From contig NZ_CP014301.1 of the NCBI RefSeq assembly GCF_001562255.1, positions 3,410,001 through 3,474,000 on the forward strand: a stretch of 64,000 nt of DNA, read 5' to 3'. The translations under genes were made by a program, and so were the position numbers. Within the stretch, counting starts at the first letter, position 1. Each line of letters opens with the position of its first letter. The notes under the pieces are model-generated. The model searched no databases. It saw only the letters and a list, made by a program, of their open reading frames with translations, and was not told where the DNA came from. This document shows, in pieces, positions 1 to 14,140 of this stretch. Source of the stretch: Bosea sp. PAMC 26642 (lineage in GTDB: Bacteria; Pseudomonadota; Alphaproteobacteria; Rhizobiales; Beijerinckiaceae).

Positions 1-390
1 GTCGAGCACCGCGATCGGCCGCGCACCCATGGTGAAGACGTCGCGCAGGATGCCGCCGACGCCCGTGGTCGCGCCCTGATAGGGCTCGATGAAGGATGGG
101 TGGTTATGGCTCTCCATCTTGAACACGATGGCCAACCCGTCGCCGATGTCGATCACGCCGGCATTCTCTCCCGGTCCCTGAATGACCCAGGGCGCCTTGG
201 TTGGCAGCGTCTTCAGATGCAGCTTGGAGGATTTGTACGAGCAGTGCTCGTTCCACATCGCCGAGACGATGCCGAGCTCCGTGATCGACGGCTCGCGCCC
301 GATCAGATGCAGGAAGCGCTGATATTCGTCGGGCTTCAGGCCATGCTCGGCCACGAGCTGCGGGGTGATCTTGATGTCATTGGGAATCAC
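1..390 (-). CDS. purL: Phosphoribosylformylglycinamidine synthase subunit PurL, N-terminal part
   Basis: This is the first 130 codons of PurL, which uses ATP and glutamine-derived ammonia to make FGAM in purine synthesis. The rest lies beyond the left edge. The protein begins [20 protein letters not shown] and carries the hallmark segment [17 protein letters not shown], then [10 protein letters not shown] with the ATP/Mg-binding His, and [20 protein letters not shown], all typical of the small-type (about 740 residue) PurL. I chose the GTG at 390 because the conserved family N-terminus begins there. The frame stays open upstream without a better start, so the exact start is uncertain. No other purine gene is seen beside it. 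Confidence 0.93.
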   Translation of the reverse strand, partial: MIPNDIKITPQLVAEHGLKPDEYQRFLHLIGREPSITELGIVSAMWNEHCSYKSSKLHLKTLPTKAPWVIQGPGENAGVIDIGDGLAIVFKMESHNHPSFIEPYQGATTGVGGILRDVFTMGARPIAVLD

Positions 391-483
391 GGGCGTAAGG
401 GTTCCTGGCGAGCCGGCGAGGTTGCGGCGGGCATAGCGCGTGCGCGCCTGCGAGACAACGCATTCCCGCCAATCCGAGCGCTT

Positions 484-921
484 TCAGCGCGTCATGGCTT
501 CCAACGCCGCGCGCAACGCTGCCGGGATCATCACCGGCTTCTGCGTCGCCCGCTCGACATAGACATGGGTGAAGCGTCCCTGCGCCGCCGCCTGCTCGCC
601 ACACTTGCGGAAAATGCCGAGCCGATAGGTCACGGAACTCGTCCCCAGCCGCTCGACGCCGAGCCCGATCTCCACCGTCTCGGGAAAGGCGACGCTCTCG
701 AAATAGGTGCAGCTCGTCTCGACGACGAGGCCGACGATCTCACTTTGCGCCAGATCGAGAAATCCGTTCTCGATCAGCCAGGCGTTCACCCCGGTATCGA
801 ACCAGGAATAATAGACGACATTGTTGACGTGGCCGAAGACGTCGTTGTCGTGCCAGCGCGTCGGGATCGGCCGGAACACGGTAAAGGCCTCGCGGGCCAG
901 CCGCGGCTTGCGCTCGCTCAT
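484..921 (-). CDS. Acyl-CoA thioesterase, 4HBT/hotdog family (YbgC-like)
   Basis: A 145-residue single hotdog-fold protein. It contains the signature RWHDNDVFGHVNNVVYYSWF, in which the Asp is the expected catalytic residue of 4-hydroxybenzoyl-CoA thioesterase/YbgC-type enzymes. It probably hydrolyses acyl-CoA thioesters in the cytoplasm; the acyl substrate cannot be told from sequence. The start at 921 is set by an excellent Shine-Dalgarno (GGAGGTGA) and by the family N-terminus; the frame extends upstream only as an antisense-like Arg-rich stretch. It lies 4 bases after the methyltransferase stop, so the two are probably co-transcribed. Confidence 0.88.
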   Translation of the reverse strand: MSERKPRLAREAFTVFRPIPTRWHDNDVFGHVNNVVYYSWFDTGVNAWLIENGFLDLAQSEIVGLVVETSCTYFESVAFPETVEIGLGVERLGTSSVTYRLGIFRKCGEQAAAQGRFTHVYVERATQKPVMIPAALRAALEAMTR

Positions 922-925
922 CGCA

Positions 926-1807
926 TCACCTCCCTGTATTCTCGCCCGCGCCCCGCTCCGGCACGCCGAGCGCATCCGCCAGCCGCGCCTTGGCGGACCC
1001 CGGCCGCAGCGGCTTCTGCTGGCTCTCATGCGGTGCCCAGCCCGACAACCAAACCATCTCGAAGCTCGCACGCACCCTCCCGTCGGGGTCGCCGCTCTGC
1101 TCGGCATAGAGCGCGGCCGCCCGCAGCAGCGTGTCGCGGCGCAACGGCGCCTTGCGCCGATCGCTCAGCGCATTCGCCCAGCCCATCGCACGCAGATCGC
1201 GCAGCAAGCCGAACATGTCGTCATAGCGTACCGTCACCAACTCGCTGTCGACCACGGGCAGCGCGAAACCGGCCCGCTGCAGCAGCGAGCCCATGTCGCG
1301 CAGATCGGCGAAGGGCGCGACTCGCGGACTGACCCCGCCGGTCGTCTCCGCCTCGGCAGCCAGCAGGGCCGCGCGCAACTCCTGCAGGCTGCGGCCGCCG
1401 AGCAGGCAGCCGATGAAGAGACCGTCGGGCCGCAGGGCGCGGCGGACCTGGATCAGCGCCCCGGGCAGATCGTTGACGGCGTGCAGGGCAAGCAGAGACG
1501 CGACGAGATCGACGGAGCCCGGCGCCAGCGGCAGCGTCTCGAGATCACCGACGATATCGCTGGAAGCCCCCTCGCATTCGGCCAGCCGCCTGACGCTGTC
1601 GCTCCGTGCGCGCAGCGTCTCTCCCAGCAGAGGCAATGGCGAGCCGAGATCGATCGCGCCGCCAAAACGCCGCAGCACGGCGCCGAGCCGCTCGTCGAGA
1701 TCGGCAGCGGCGCGCGCCAGCAGGAAGTCCGGATAGCCGGCACGAACCGCTCGCGCCAGCCGCCTGCGCACGAGGCTGCGATCGAAGACCAGGGCGTGGT
1801 CGCTCAT
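926..1807 (-). CDS. SAM-dependent methyltransferase-fold protein (BioC/NDUFAF5-like)
   Basis: A 293-residue protein with a class I methyltransferase fold. It has an acidic SAM-binding region around SSDIVGDLETLPLAPGSVDLVASLLALHAVNDLPGAL and a post-motif stretch LRPDGLFIGCLLGGRSLQELR. The organisation matches alphaproteobacterial homologues of mitochondrial NDUFAF5, an assembly factor of respiratory complex I that acts as an arginine hydroxylase, as well as BioC-like methyltransferases. The first glycine-rich SAM loop is weak (DLGSPLPLLGE), as expected for the NDUFAF5-like group. It is followed at once by the thioesterase gene. The fold is secure, the exact reaction is not. Confidence 0.8.
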   Translation of the reverse strand: MSDHALVFDRSLVRRRLARAVRAGYPDFLLARAAADLDERLGAVLRRFGGAIDLGSPLPLLGETLRARSDSVRRLAECEGASSDIVGDLETLPLAPGSVDLVASLLALHAVNDLPGALIQVRRALRPDGLFIGCLLGGRSLQELRAALLAAEAETTGGVSPRVAPFADLRDMGSLLQRAGFALPVVDSELVTVRYDDMFGLLRDLRAMGWANALSDRRKAPLRRDTLLRAAALYAEQSGDPDGRVRASFEMVWLSGWAPHESQQKPLRPGSAKARLADALGVPERGAGENTGR

Positions 1808-1837
1808 CGATGCGCTCCGGCCTTGCCGGCAAGACGC

Positions 1838-2719
1838 TCAGCGCTCCAGCAACCGCTCGATCTCCTGCCGGAGCTGTGGGCCGAGATCGCCGCGATCGAG
1901 CGCATAGGCGATGTTGGCGGTGAGGAAGCCGATCTTCGAGCCGGTGTCGTAGATGTCGCCGTCGAAGCGCACCGCGTGGAACGGCTCCAGCCGCGACAGC
2001 GCGATCATCGAATCGGTCAGCTGGATTTCGCCGCCGGCGCCGGGCTCCTGGTTGGCGAGCAGATTGAAGATCGTCGGCTGCAGGATGTAGCGGCCGGTGA
2101 TGTGCAGGTTCGAGGGCGCCGTGCCTTTGGCCGGCTTCTCGACCATCTTCGTGACCTTCGAGACCTTGGCGTTGCGGTCTTCGACGCCGACGATTCCGTA
2201 TTGATGCGTCTGGTCATCCGGCACAGGGGCGACCGCGATGTGGTTGCCGCCATGCTTTTCGTAGGCATCCATCATTTGGGCCAGGCAGCCCTTGCCGTGG
2301 GTATGGTGCAGCATGTCGGGCAGCAGCAGCGCAAACGGCTCGTCATCGCCGATGATATCGCGCGCGCACCAGACCGCATGGCCCAGACCCAGCGGCGCCT
2401 GCTGGCGCGTGAAGCTGGTGCCGCCTGCCGGTGGCAGATCGGCCAGCAGCGCTTCCAGCTCCTTGATCTTGCTACGCTTGCGCAGCGTGTCGTCGAGTTC
2501 GTAGGCGAGGTCGAAATGGTCCTCGATCACGGCCTTGTTGCGCCCGGTGATGAAGACGAAATGCTCGATGCCGGCTGCCCGCGCCTCATCGACGACATGC
2601 TGGACCACCGGCCTGTCGACGATCGTCAGCATCTCCTTGGGGATCGCCTTGGTCGCGGGCAGGAAGCGGGTGCCGAGACCGGCGACGGGAAAGACGGCCT
2701 TGCGGATGCGTTTCGTCAT
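1838..2719 (-). CDS. galU: UTP-glucose-1-phosphate uridylyltransferase GalU
   Basis: A 293-residue cytoplasmic nucleotidyltransferase that makes UDP-glucose from UTP and glucose-1-phosphate for polysaccharide synthesis. The N-terminal signature [20 protein letters not shown] is complete, followed by [13 protein letters not shown], the [11 protein letters not shown] loop, LLPDML with the metal-binding Asp, and VEKP. The length matches the family. It is divergent from galE across a 184-base intergenic region. The two enzymes act in sequence: GalU makes UDP-glucose and GalE turns it into UDP-galactose. Confidence 0.97.
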   Translation of the reverse strand: MTKRIRKAVFPVAGLGTRFLPATKAIPKEMLTIVDRPVVQHVVDEARAAGIEHFVFITGRNKAVIEDHFDLAYELDDTLRKRSKIKELEALLADLPPAGGTSFTRQQAPLGLGHAVWCARDIIGDDEPFALLLPDMLHHTHGKGCLAQMMDAYEKHGGNHIAVAPVPDDQTHQYGIVGVEDRNAKVSKVTKMVEKPAKGTAPSNLHITGRYILQPTIFNLLANQEPGAGGEIQLTDSMIALSRLEPFHAVRFDGDIYDTGSKIGFLTANIAYALDRGDLGPQLRQEIERLLER

Positions 2720-2903
2720 GAATGGTCCATTTCACGCGCCTCGGCTTCTGACGGCCTGTCGCGGTAGAGGCATAAGGCGGGAGACGACACGGCTGGTGCC
2801 CCAGGAAAGCCGGTCGTGATGGCAGATACCAGAACGGGCTTGCCCGATCGTCAATGTTTTTTCATAGAGCAACACCTAGAGCGACGGTGAGAGGAAGCAA
2901 ACC

Positions 2904-3893
2904 ATGGCGATACTTGTCTCGGGCGGAGCCGGCTATATCGGCAGCCACATGGTCCTCGAACTGCTGGACCGCAACGAGACAGTGGTGGTTCTCGACGATC
3001 TCTCGACGGGCTTCTGGTCGGCGGTGCCCCCCGAAGTGACCTTCGTCAAGGGCGATATGGGCGACCAGGAATTGGTCGAGCGCGTCATCGCCGAGCACGG
3101 CATCAGCGAAATCGCCCATTTCGCCGCCCGGATCGTCGTGCCTGACTCGGTCAGCGATCCGCTCGGTTATTATCTCAACAACACTGTGAAAACGCGCGCG
3201 CTGCTCGAAAGCGCCGTGCGCGGCGGCGTCAGGCATGTGATCTTCTCCTCGACGGCGGCGGTCTATGGCGAGCCGGCGGTCAGCCCGGTGCCCGAGGAGA
3301 TCGCGCTGGATCCTATCAACCCCTATGGCCGCTCCAAGCTGATGAGCGAATGGATGCTCGCCGACGTCGCACGCGCCCATCCCCTGAGTTATGTCGCCCT
3401 GCGCTATTTCAACGTTGCTGGCGCCGATCCCAAGGGCCGCTCCGGCCAGTCTTCGCCGAACGCGACGCATCTGATCAAGGTGGCGAGCCAAGCCGCGCTC
3501 GGACAGCGCGACGGCCTCGACATCTTCGGCACCGACTATGCGACGCCCGACGGCACCTGCGTGCGCGACTATATCCACGTCACCGACCTTGCCCGCGCCC
3601 ATCTCGCCGCGCTCGATCATCTGCGTGCCGGAGGGGCGAATTTGACGCTGAACTGCGGCTATGGGCAGGGCTATTCGGTTAAACAGGTCGTCGATGTCGT
3701 GAAGAAGGTCTCCGGCGTCGATTTCCCGGTCCGGCTGTCGCCGCGCCGCGCCGGCGATCCCGCCTCGCTGATCGCCAAGGCCGACCGCATCCGCGCCGAA
3801 CTCGGCTGGAAGCCGGAGCATGACGATCTCGAACAGATCGTCGGCCAGGCCCTGGCCTGGGAGGAAAAGCTCAGGACGCGCAACGCGGTCTGA
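2904..3893 (+). CDS. galE: UDP-glucose 4-epimerase GalE
   Basis: A 329-residue short-chain dehydrogenase-type epimerase interconverting UDP-glucose and UDP-galactose. The NAD-binding motif GGAGYIGS is at about residues 7-14, and the catalytic triad is visible as SSTAAVYG and the Tyr-Lys pair in NPYGRSKLMSE. The family segments LRYFNVAGADP and GTCVRDYIHVTDLA are intact. The start ATG at 2904 has a GAGAGGAAG ribosome-binding site. It is divergently arranged with galU, which makes its substrate. Confidence 0.96.
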   Translation: MAILVSGGAGYIGSHMVLELLDRNETVVVLDDLSTGFWSAVPPEVTFVKGDMGDQELVERVIAEHGISEIAHFAARIVVPDSVSDPLGYYLNNTVKTRALLESAVRGGVRHVIFSSTAAVYGEPAVSPVPEEIALDPINPYGRSKLMSEWMLADVARAHPLSYVALRYFNVAGADPKGRSGQSSPNATHLIKVASQAALGQRDGLDIFGTDYATPDGTCVRDYIHVTDLARAHLAALDHLRAGGANLTLNCGYGQGYSVKQVVDVVKKVSGVDFPVRLSPRRAGDPASLIAKADRIRAELGWKPEHDDLEQIVGQALAWEEKLRTRNAV

Positions 3894-3900
3894 GGCGGGG

Positions 3901-4290
3901 TCAGCGGATCAGTTCGACACGCACGCCGGCCGCTTCGGCGATCTCGGGCCAACGCCGCTCTCCGGTAAGGGCTGGCCGGTTCATTCTCCGGGCGAGCGCG
4001 AGGCAGCAGCGGTCTCCGAGTGAAAGGCCTCCCGCCAGAGTCAGCGGCCTCAGCATTCCGGCATCATAGGACAAATCTATATCGACCGGAATGATCTCGA
4101 TCGGAAACGGCTTCAGCAATGCTTCTATGGATAGGCGTGGAAGGCCTTGTTTGGCGTAGTAGCTGACGACTTCAGCAAGATTGACCGTCGTCATCGCAGC
4201 ATCGTCCAGGTGAGATCTGACCAAGGCAGCGCCCGGCTCTTTCAAGAGGAGCGCGAGCAGAGCCGACGCGTCCATGACAACGACGCTCAT
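3901..4290 (-). CDS. PIN-domain toxin, VapC family
   Basis: A 129-residue PIN-domain protein. It shows the N-terminal acidic residue in VVVMDASALLALLLKEPG, a central NLAEV Glu, and the C-terminal LSLGDRCCLALARR Asp. These are the metal-binding acidic positions of VapC ribonucleases. It probably cleaves RNA (often tRNA in characterised VapCs) and is held inactive by its partner. The start overlaps the stop of the upstream antitoxin-like gene by 4 bases (ATGA), the usual toxin-antitoxin arrangement. Its stop lies 8 bases from the convergent galE stop. Confidence 0.88.
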   Translation of the reverse strand: MSVVVMDASALLALLLKEPGAALVRSHLDDAAMTTVNLAEVVSYYAKQGLPRLSIEALLKPFPIEIIPVDIDLSYDAGMLRPLTLAGGLSLGDRCCLALARRMNRPALTGERRWPEIAEAAGVRVELIR

Positions 4291-4529
4291 TCCTGCTCAG
4301 CCTCCCTGCGCCGCTCCTCCAGAAAGTCATCCACCGAAACGTTCGCCTTTCCGGCAAGCAGCTGGCGGCTGAGTTCCTGTGCGCGGGCAACGATCTGATC
4401 GAGCGTCCGCAGCACAATCGCATCTCCAGTATCTTCGACGATGACATCGCCACCACGATCGAGGCCGTGGCGACGTCGCATATCGGCCGGCAAACTGACA
4501 CGACCGTCCGGCATGACCCGTGCTCTCAT
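4287..4529 (-). CDS. AbrB/MazE-type antitoxin partner of the PIN toxin
   Basis: An 80-residue protein with an N-terminal SpoVT/AbrB swapped-hairpin domain (RARVMPDGRVSLPADMRRRHGL, then GGDVIVEDTGDAIVLRTL) and a charged C-terminal tail ending in LEERRREAEQE. Such a tail usually wraps the toxin in this class. It is predicted to bind VapC and to repress its own promoter. The start at 4529 was chosen for the GAGGAG Shine-Dalgarno 6 bases upstream and because the AbrB motif begins there; a longer upstream frame lacks family character. It is translationally coupled to the toxin gene. Confidence 0.86.
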   Translation of the reverse strand: MRARVMPDGRVSLPADMRRRHGLDRGGDVIVEDTGDAIVLRTLDQIVARAQELSRQLLAGKANVSVDDFLEERRREAEQE

Positions 4530-4703
4530 GTCGTACTCCTCATTTATGCCGCACCTCGTCACTTGTGGCATGAACATGCCGATACGCCAAATGCGGTTCT
4601 GTTGCGGCGAGCTGCGCAATTGCGCTTCGTTTACCTTTGGTTAAACCTGTTCGGGCTGTCTCGGAGATACCTTACTCCTCCGACGCAGCTGCACGAGGTT
4701 CCT

Positions 4704-5936
4704 ATGCGCATGTCTGTCATCGTCGTCGCGGCGCTTGCCAGCTTCGCTCCGGCCTTCGCCCAGACGACGGGCTCGATCAACACATCGGCCGCAAGGGCCA
4801 GGGATGCCGGCCCTGCCGCGTCTGCCAACGCCTTCGACCCGTTTTTGAAGACTTTCTGGCCCATGGCACAGGCTCGCGGCATCTCGCGCGCCACCTTCGA
4901 CCTCGCCTTCCGCGGCCTCACGCCCGACCCTTCGATCGTCGCGCTGACGAAGAAACAGTCGGAGTTCACCGCGCCGATCTGGACCTATCTCAACAACGCG
5001 ACCGGCGGCACGCGCATCCCGCGCGGCCGCGACGCGGCGGCGGCGAATGCCGGCGTCCTCCAGCAGATCGAGGCGCGCTACGGCGTGCCCAAGGAGATCG
5101 TGCTCGGGGTCTGGGGCATGGAAACCAATTACGGCGCGTTCAAGGGCGACAAGGATACGATCCGCTCGCTGGCGACGCTCGCCCAGATCCGCTATCGCGG
5201 CGACTTCTTCCGCGACGAACTGCTGGTCGCGCTGGAGCTGATCGAGAAGGGCCATGTCGACCGCGGCGAACTGCGCGGCTCCTGGGCCGGCGCCATGGGC
5301 CACACCCAGTTCATGCCGTCGAGCTACAAGAAATACGCCGTCGATTTCACCGGCGACGGCCACGCCGACATCTGGACCTCGACCAGCGACGCCCTCGCCT
5401 CCACGGCGAACTACCTCAAGGGCTTTGGCTGGGTGACGGGCCTGCCCTGGGGGCTTGAAGTCGATCTGCCGCCGAACTTCGACCACAAGCTCGGCAAGGC
5501 GAGCTTCGCCTCCTTCCAGGCCGCCGGCGTGCGCCGGGCCGATGGCCGGGCACTGCCATCCTCGGGCGAGGCGCGGCTGTTCTATCCGGCCGGGCATCGC
5601 GGCCCGGTTCTGCTGCTCACCGAGAATTTCGACGTCATCAAGAAATACAACTCCTCGGACGCCTATGCGCTCGCGGTCGGCCATCTCGGCGACCGGATCG
5701 TGGACCGCCCGGCGATCCAGGCCGACTGGCCGGTGCAGGCACCGCGCCTCGACAAGGCCGGAACCCAGGACGTCCAGCACCGGCTCAAGGCGCTCGGCCT
5801 CTACGATCATGATGCCGACGGCCGCATCGGCACCGGCACCCGCGAGGCGGTCAGGCAGTACCAGCTGCGCATCGGCGCGATCGCAGACGGCTATCCGACG
5901 CCGGAACTGCTGGCGCGGATGCGTGCGGGACGCTGA
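4704..5936 (+). CDS. Secreted lytic murein transglycosylase, MltB family, with peptidoglycan-binding domain
   Basis: A 410-residue exported enzyme. A signal peptide (MRMSVIVVAALASFAPAFAQ) leads to an SLT-2/MltB catalytic domain with ARYGVPKEIVLGVWGMETNYG, in which the Glu is catalytic, and GSWAGAMGHTQFMPSSYKKYAVDFTGDG. The last 60 or so residues are a PG_binding_1 repeat (AGTQDVQHRLKALGLYDHDADGRIGTGTREAVRQYQ). It cleaves the glycan strand of peptidoglycan in the periplasm. The start at 4704 fits the signal peptide and an upstream GAGG; the frame runs further 5' without family sequence. It probably shares cell-envelope work with the next gene. Confidence 0.92.
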   Translation: MRMSVIVVAALASFAPAFAQTTGSINTSAARARDAGPAASANAFDPFLKTFWPMAQARGISRATFDLAFRGLTPDPSIVALTKKQSEFTAPIWTYLNNATGGTRIPRGRDAAAANAGVLQQIEARYGVPKEIVLGVWGMETNYGAFKGDKDTIRSLATLAQIRYRGDFFRDELLVALELIEKGHVDRGELRGSWAGAMGHTQFMPSSYKKYAVDFTGDGHADIWTSTSDALASTANYLKGFGWVTGLPWGLEVDLPPNFDHKLGKASFASFQAAGVRRADGRALPSSGEARLFYPAGHRGPVLLLTENFDVIKKYNSSDAYALAVGHLGDRIVDRPAIQADWPVQAPRLDKAGTQDVQHRLKALGLYDHDADGRIGTGTREAVRQYQLRIGAIADGYPTPELLARMRAGR

Positions 5937-5993
5937 CGGCGCCTCGATTTCGCGTTATATGCCATGATGTTCCGGCGAAGGATCGGGAGTCCG

Positions 5994-7208
5994 ATGCGCC
6001 TGCGTTCGACGATCATGATTCTGGCTGCGGCTTGCCTGGTGCTGCTAACCGGCAGCGAGCCATCGTTTGCCCAGGCGCCGCCGCCGCAACAGCAGCGCAG
6101 CTTCTTCCAGATGTTCTGGCAGCAGCCGCAGCAGCCCGCCATCGATCCCCGCCGTCAGCGCGTCGCACCGGCGGCGCCTGTGGTGAGGCGGCGCGCCCCC
6201 AATGTCGTCGTGCGCGACGACCCTGTGATCCCGAAGGTCGATATCCGGCATTACGTCGTGGTCATGGGCGATTCGCTGGCGAGCATGCTGGCCACCGGCC
6301 TCGACGACGCGTTGAACGACCGGCCCGACGCCGTCGTCGTCGGACGGGCACGGCCCGATTCCGGTCTCGTCCGCGCGGATTTCTACGATTGGCCGAAAGC
6401 AGCCACGGACCTGCTTGCCAGCGAGCAGAAGGTCACCGTCGGCGTCATGCTGCTCGGGCTGAACGACCGCCAGTCGATCCGCGAGGGCGACACGGTCCAT
6501 GAGCCGCTGAGCCCGCGCTGGCTCGAACTCTACCGCGACCGCATCGACGCCGTGGCGGCAGCCTTTTCGGCCAAGCGCGTGCCGCTGATCTGGGTTGGCG
6601 CGCCGCCGGTGCAGAACAGCAGGCTCTCGGCCGATCTGGTGACCTTCAACGAGCTCTACCGCCAGCGCGTCGAACGGGCCGGCGGGCAATATGTCGATCT
6701 CTGGGGCGGCTTCGTCGATGCGGAGAACCGCTATACGGCGATGGGGCCCGACGTATCCGGCCAGACCATGCGGCTGCGTGTCGGCGATGGCATTCATTTC
6801 ACCGCTGCCGGCGCGCGCAAGGCCGCACATTTCGTCGATGTAGTGATCCGCCGGATGATCGAAAGCCAGCCCGGCGAGAACGCGATCGCCTTGCCGGCCT
6901 CGCCCGGAACCGGGGCACCAACCGATGCGCAACTGCAGCCAGACGGAATCGAGCGGATGATCGACCGCATGGTGAGTGGCCTGCCCGCTACGATCGGGCT
7001 GGCCCCCACGCTCCAGGTCAAGCCGCTGGCCGGGCCGATCCTGCCGCTCACGGGCATCGTCGGCGGTGGGGAGCAGGCGCTGCTCGTCTCGATTCCCGAT
7101 GCGCGCGGCCGCGGCGAGATCGCAGCCCAGCTTGACCGCGTCTTCGGGGACGGCATCGCCCCCGAACCGAAGCCGGGGCGGATCGACGACTACCGCTGGC
7201 CGCGCTGA
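5994..7208 (+). CDS. Secreted SGNH-hydrolase-like DUF459 protein
   Basis: A 404-residue protein with a signal peptide (MRLRSTIMILAAACLVLLTGSEPSFAQA) and a Gln/Pro-rich linker. The SGNH-like domain has block I VVMGDSLASMLATGLDDAL, block III LGLNDRQS and block V DGIHFTAAGARKAAHFV, so Ser, Asn, Asp and His positions are present. This matches the DUF459 family, widespread in Rhizobiales; the substrate is unknown, perhaps a cell-wall or exopolysaccharide ester. I chose ATG 5994, with GGGAG just upstream, over the in-frame ATG at 5964 because it places the signal peptide at the N-terminus. It follows the transglycosylase by 57 bases and is probably co-transcribed. Confidence 0.85.
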   Translation: MRLRSTIMILAAACLVLLTGSEPSFAQAPPPQQQRSFFQMFWQQPQQPAIDPRRQRVAPAAPVVRRRAPNVVVRDDPVIPKVDIRHYVVVMGDSLASMLATGLDDALNDRPDAVVVGRARPDSGLVRADFYDWPKAATDLLASEQKVTVGVMLLGLNDRQSIREGDTVHEPLSPRWLELYRDRIDAVAAAFSAKRVPLIWVGAPPVQNSRLSADLVTFNELYRQRVERAGGQYVDLWGGFVDAENRYTAMGPDVSGQTMRLRVGDGIHFTAAGARKAAHFVDVVIRRMIESQPGENAIALPASPGTGAPTDAQLQPDGIERMIDRMVSGLPATIGLAPTLQVKPLAGPILPLTGIVGGGEQALLVSIPDARGRGEIAAQLDRVFGDGIAPEPKPGRIDDYRWPR

Positions 7209-7213
7209 GCTGC

Positions 7214-7307
7214 CGTCATTCTCGGGCGAAGCGAAGCGCCGACCCGAGAATATCATGACGAGAAGGCACTGGTTTCCAAGATGGTCGGGTCAAGCCCGAC
7301 CATGACG
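7214..7307. repeat. Intergenic palindromic repeat-like element
   Basis: Two imperfect inverted repeats lie side by side between the convergent DUF459 and gltD genes. The first is CGTCATTCTCGGG (7214) against CCCGAGAAT (7243) and ATGACG. The second is ATGGTCGGG (7281) against CCCGACCAT (7295). They may work as a bidirectional terminator. The sequence style is that of dispersed REP-like elements of this group, but copies elsewhere in the genome cannot be checked here. Confidence 0.55.
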
Positions 7308-7315
7308 CCTTGCAT

Positions 7316-8740
7316 TCACACCGGCAGGATGGTCTCGCCCATCAGGTGCTTGTCGATGGCATGGGCCGCCTGGCGGCCCTCGCGGATCGCCCAGACGACG
7401 AGCGACTGGCCCCGCCGCATGTCGCCGGCGACGAAGACGTTCTCGGCACTGGTCCGATAGTCGCGCTCATTGGCGATGACATTCGCACGCTTGTCGACCG
7501 CCACGCCCGACTCCGCGATCATACCCTCGATCAGCGAACCCGCGAACCCGATCGCAAGGAAGCAGAGGTCGGCCGGCAGGACGAACTCGCTGCCTGGAAT
7601 CGGCCTACGCTTTTCGTCGACGCGAACGCATTTCACGCCGGTCAGGCGGCCGTTGCGGCCTTCCAATCCCAGCGTTGCAGCCTGGAACTCGCGCTCCGCG
7701 CCCTCGGCCTGCGACGACGAGGTGCGGAACTTCGTCGGCCAATAGGGCCAGACGGTGAGCTTGTTCTCGAGCTGCGGCGCCATCGGCCGGATGTCGAGCT
7801 GCGTCACCGAGAGCGCGCCCTGGCGGAACGCCGTACCGACGCAGTCGGAGGCCGTGTCGCCGCCGCCGATGACCACGACATGCTTGCCGCCCGCCAGGAT
7901 CGGCGTGATTCTGGAGACGTCCTCTCCGCCCGTGCGCTTGTTCTGCTGGGTGAGGTAGGGCATCGCATAGTGCACGCCGTCGAGATTGGTGTCGGGCAGG
8001 CCGGGATCGCGCGGCGCCTCCGCACCACCCGTCATCAAAACGGCGTCGTGCTCTGCCGTCAGCGTCGCGAACGGCAGCGTGACGCCGACATTGACGTTGT
8101 AGTGGAAGGTCACGCCCTCGGCTTCCATCTGGGCGACGCGCCGGTCGATATGGCGCTTTTCCATCTTGAAGTCGGGAATGCCGTAGCGCAGCAGCCCGCC
8201 GGCCCGTGCCTCGCGCTCGTAGAGATGCACGTCGTGCCCAACGCGGGCAAGTTGCTGCGCAGCCGCCAGACCTGCCGGGCCGGAGCCGACCACGGCGATC
8301 TTCTTGCCGGTGCGGATGACGGAAGGCTCGGGGACGATCCAGCCCTGCTGCCAGCCCTTGTCGGCGATCGCCTGCTCGATCGTCTTGATCGTGACGGGCA
8401 TGTTTTCGAGGTTCAGCGTGCAGGCCTCCTCGCACGGCGCAGGGCAGATCCGCCCGGTGAACTCCGGGAAGTTGTTGGTGGAATGGAGGTTGCGAAGCGC
8501 ATCCTCCCAGCCGCCCGAATAGACCAGCTCGTTCCAGTCCGGAATCTGGTTGTGGATCGGGCAGCCAGTCGGGCCATGGCAGAACGGGATGCCGCAATCC
8601 ATGCAGCGCGCCGCCTGCTTCTTGACGTCGCGCTCCTCCAGCGGGAGCGTGAACTCCCGGAAATGCCGGATGCGGTCGCCGGCGAGCTGATACTTCTGCT
8701 CCTGCCGGTCGTATTCGAGGAAGCCGGTGACCTTGCCCAT
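7316..8740 (-). CDS. gltD: Glutamate synthase (NADPH) small subunit GltD
   Basis: A 474-residue flavoprotein that passes electrons from NADPH to the large subunit. The N-terminal Fe-S region is present ([26 protein letters not shown], then [15 protein letters not shown]), followed by the FAD-binding Rossmann motif [16 protein letters not shown], the NADPH-binding motif [12 protein letters not shown], and the C-terminal [25 protein letters not shown]. The start at 8740 (MGKVTGF) is the family N-terminus. It lies 113 bases downstream of gltB in the same orientation and works with it to make two glutamates from 2-oxoglutarate and glutamine. Confidence 0.96.
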   Translation of the reverse strand: MGKVTGFLEYDRQEQKYQLAGDRIRHFREFTLPLEERDVKKQAARCMDCGIPFCHGPTGCPIHNQIPDWNELVYSGGWEDALRNLHSTNNFPEFTGRICPAPCEEACTLNLENMPVTIKTIEQAIADKGWQQGWIVPEPSVIRTGKKIAVVGSGPAGLAAAQQLARVGHDVHLYEREARAGGLLRYGIPDFKMEKRHIDRRVAQMEAEGVTFHYNVNVGVTLPFATLTAEHDAVLMTGGAEAPRDPGLPDTNLDGVHYAMPYLTQQNKRTGGEDVSRITPILAGGKHVVVIGGGDTASDCVGTAFRQGALSVTQLDIRPMAPQLENKLTVWPYWPTKFRTSSSQAEGAEREFQAATLGLEGRNGRLTGVKCVRVDEKRRPIPGSEFVLPADLCFLAIGFAGSLIEGMIAESGVAVDKRANVIANERDYRTSAENVFVAGDMRRGQSLVVWAIREGRQAAHAIDKHLMGETILPV

Positions 8741-8853
8741 GTCGTGTCTCTCGCCGTCCCTGCCTGGCTTCAAGCCGGGCATCCCCGATGGCCGGGGCGC
8801 CTGTTCTGATGAGATCCCGGATCGAACGCGCCGACCGGGGCTGACGTCTCGTC

Positions 8854-13542
<4,689 letters not shown>

Positions 13543-14140
13543 CGTCAAACCCCGCTCCACGCCGCTTCCAGCTTCCGCCGACAGCTGCCCTTGAGTCCAC
13601 ACCATCCTTCACCACGTCGGACCCGCGACCGGCCCATCGGAACCGGCAGCAAGGATGAGGCCAACGCGGCCGTCATTCGTCTGGAGGGTTGCTTGCGCTG
13701 TTTTGAGGGGCGCCCGCGTCCTCCGCAGGCGCCTCGGGCTCGTAGCCCGGCCGCGCCTGTCAGGCCGCCGCTTTGCGGGCGGCGCGCGTACGATCGGCTT
13801 TGGCGTTTTTGGCCATACCCTTCGTCATCGGTCCGCTCCGTTGCGATCGTCCGACCTCGGCCATCAGGCACAGGATCGGCGCGGTGAAAATGGGACAGCA
13901 ACACTGTCCTATTGCGATGAATTTGCCAGAATTCCAATCTGGACACAAGCGCCGATTTGAAGCCTCGACGAAATTTTATTGCGATATCGAGTGGCGTCGA
14001 GACATATCCGGATCGAAACAGTGACTCGGTCGGCACGCTTCTTGTTTTCCGCCTTGTCTGATCGTCGCCAGCGATGGCAGCCGAGCAGGCATTCCGCAAG
14101 CGCGCTTGGCATCGGCGCGGAGCACGACTAACGCTCGGCC
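13543..14140. other. 600-base intergenic region between gltB and the threonine aldolase gene
   Basis: No gene could be supported here. The region separates divergent genes and should contain the gltB promoter. A very short, Lys/Arg-rich frame on the minus strand ends near 13760 (MTKGMAKNAKADRTRAARKAAA), but it has no recognisable family and no clear ribosome-binding site, so I do not call it. The segment 13890-14010 is less GC-rich than its surroundings. Confidence 0.5.

Noticed and set aside
484..1107. Longer version of the thioesterase gene starting at 1107
   Set aside because: The added 62 residues are an Arg-rich overlap with the methyltransferase gene; the strong GGAGGTGA site and the family N-terminus set the start at 921.
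13760..13830. Tiny Lys/Arg-rich reading frame ending AARKAAA in the gltB upstream region
   Set aside because: Only about 22 codons, no clear ribosome-binding site and no family known to me.
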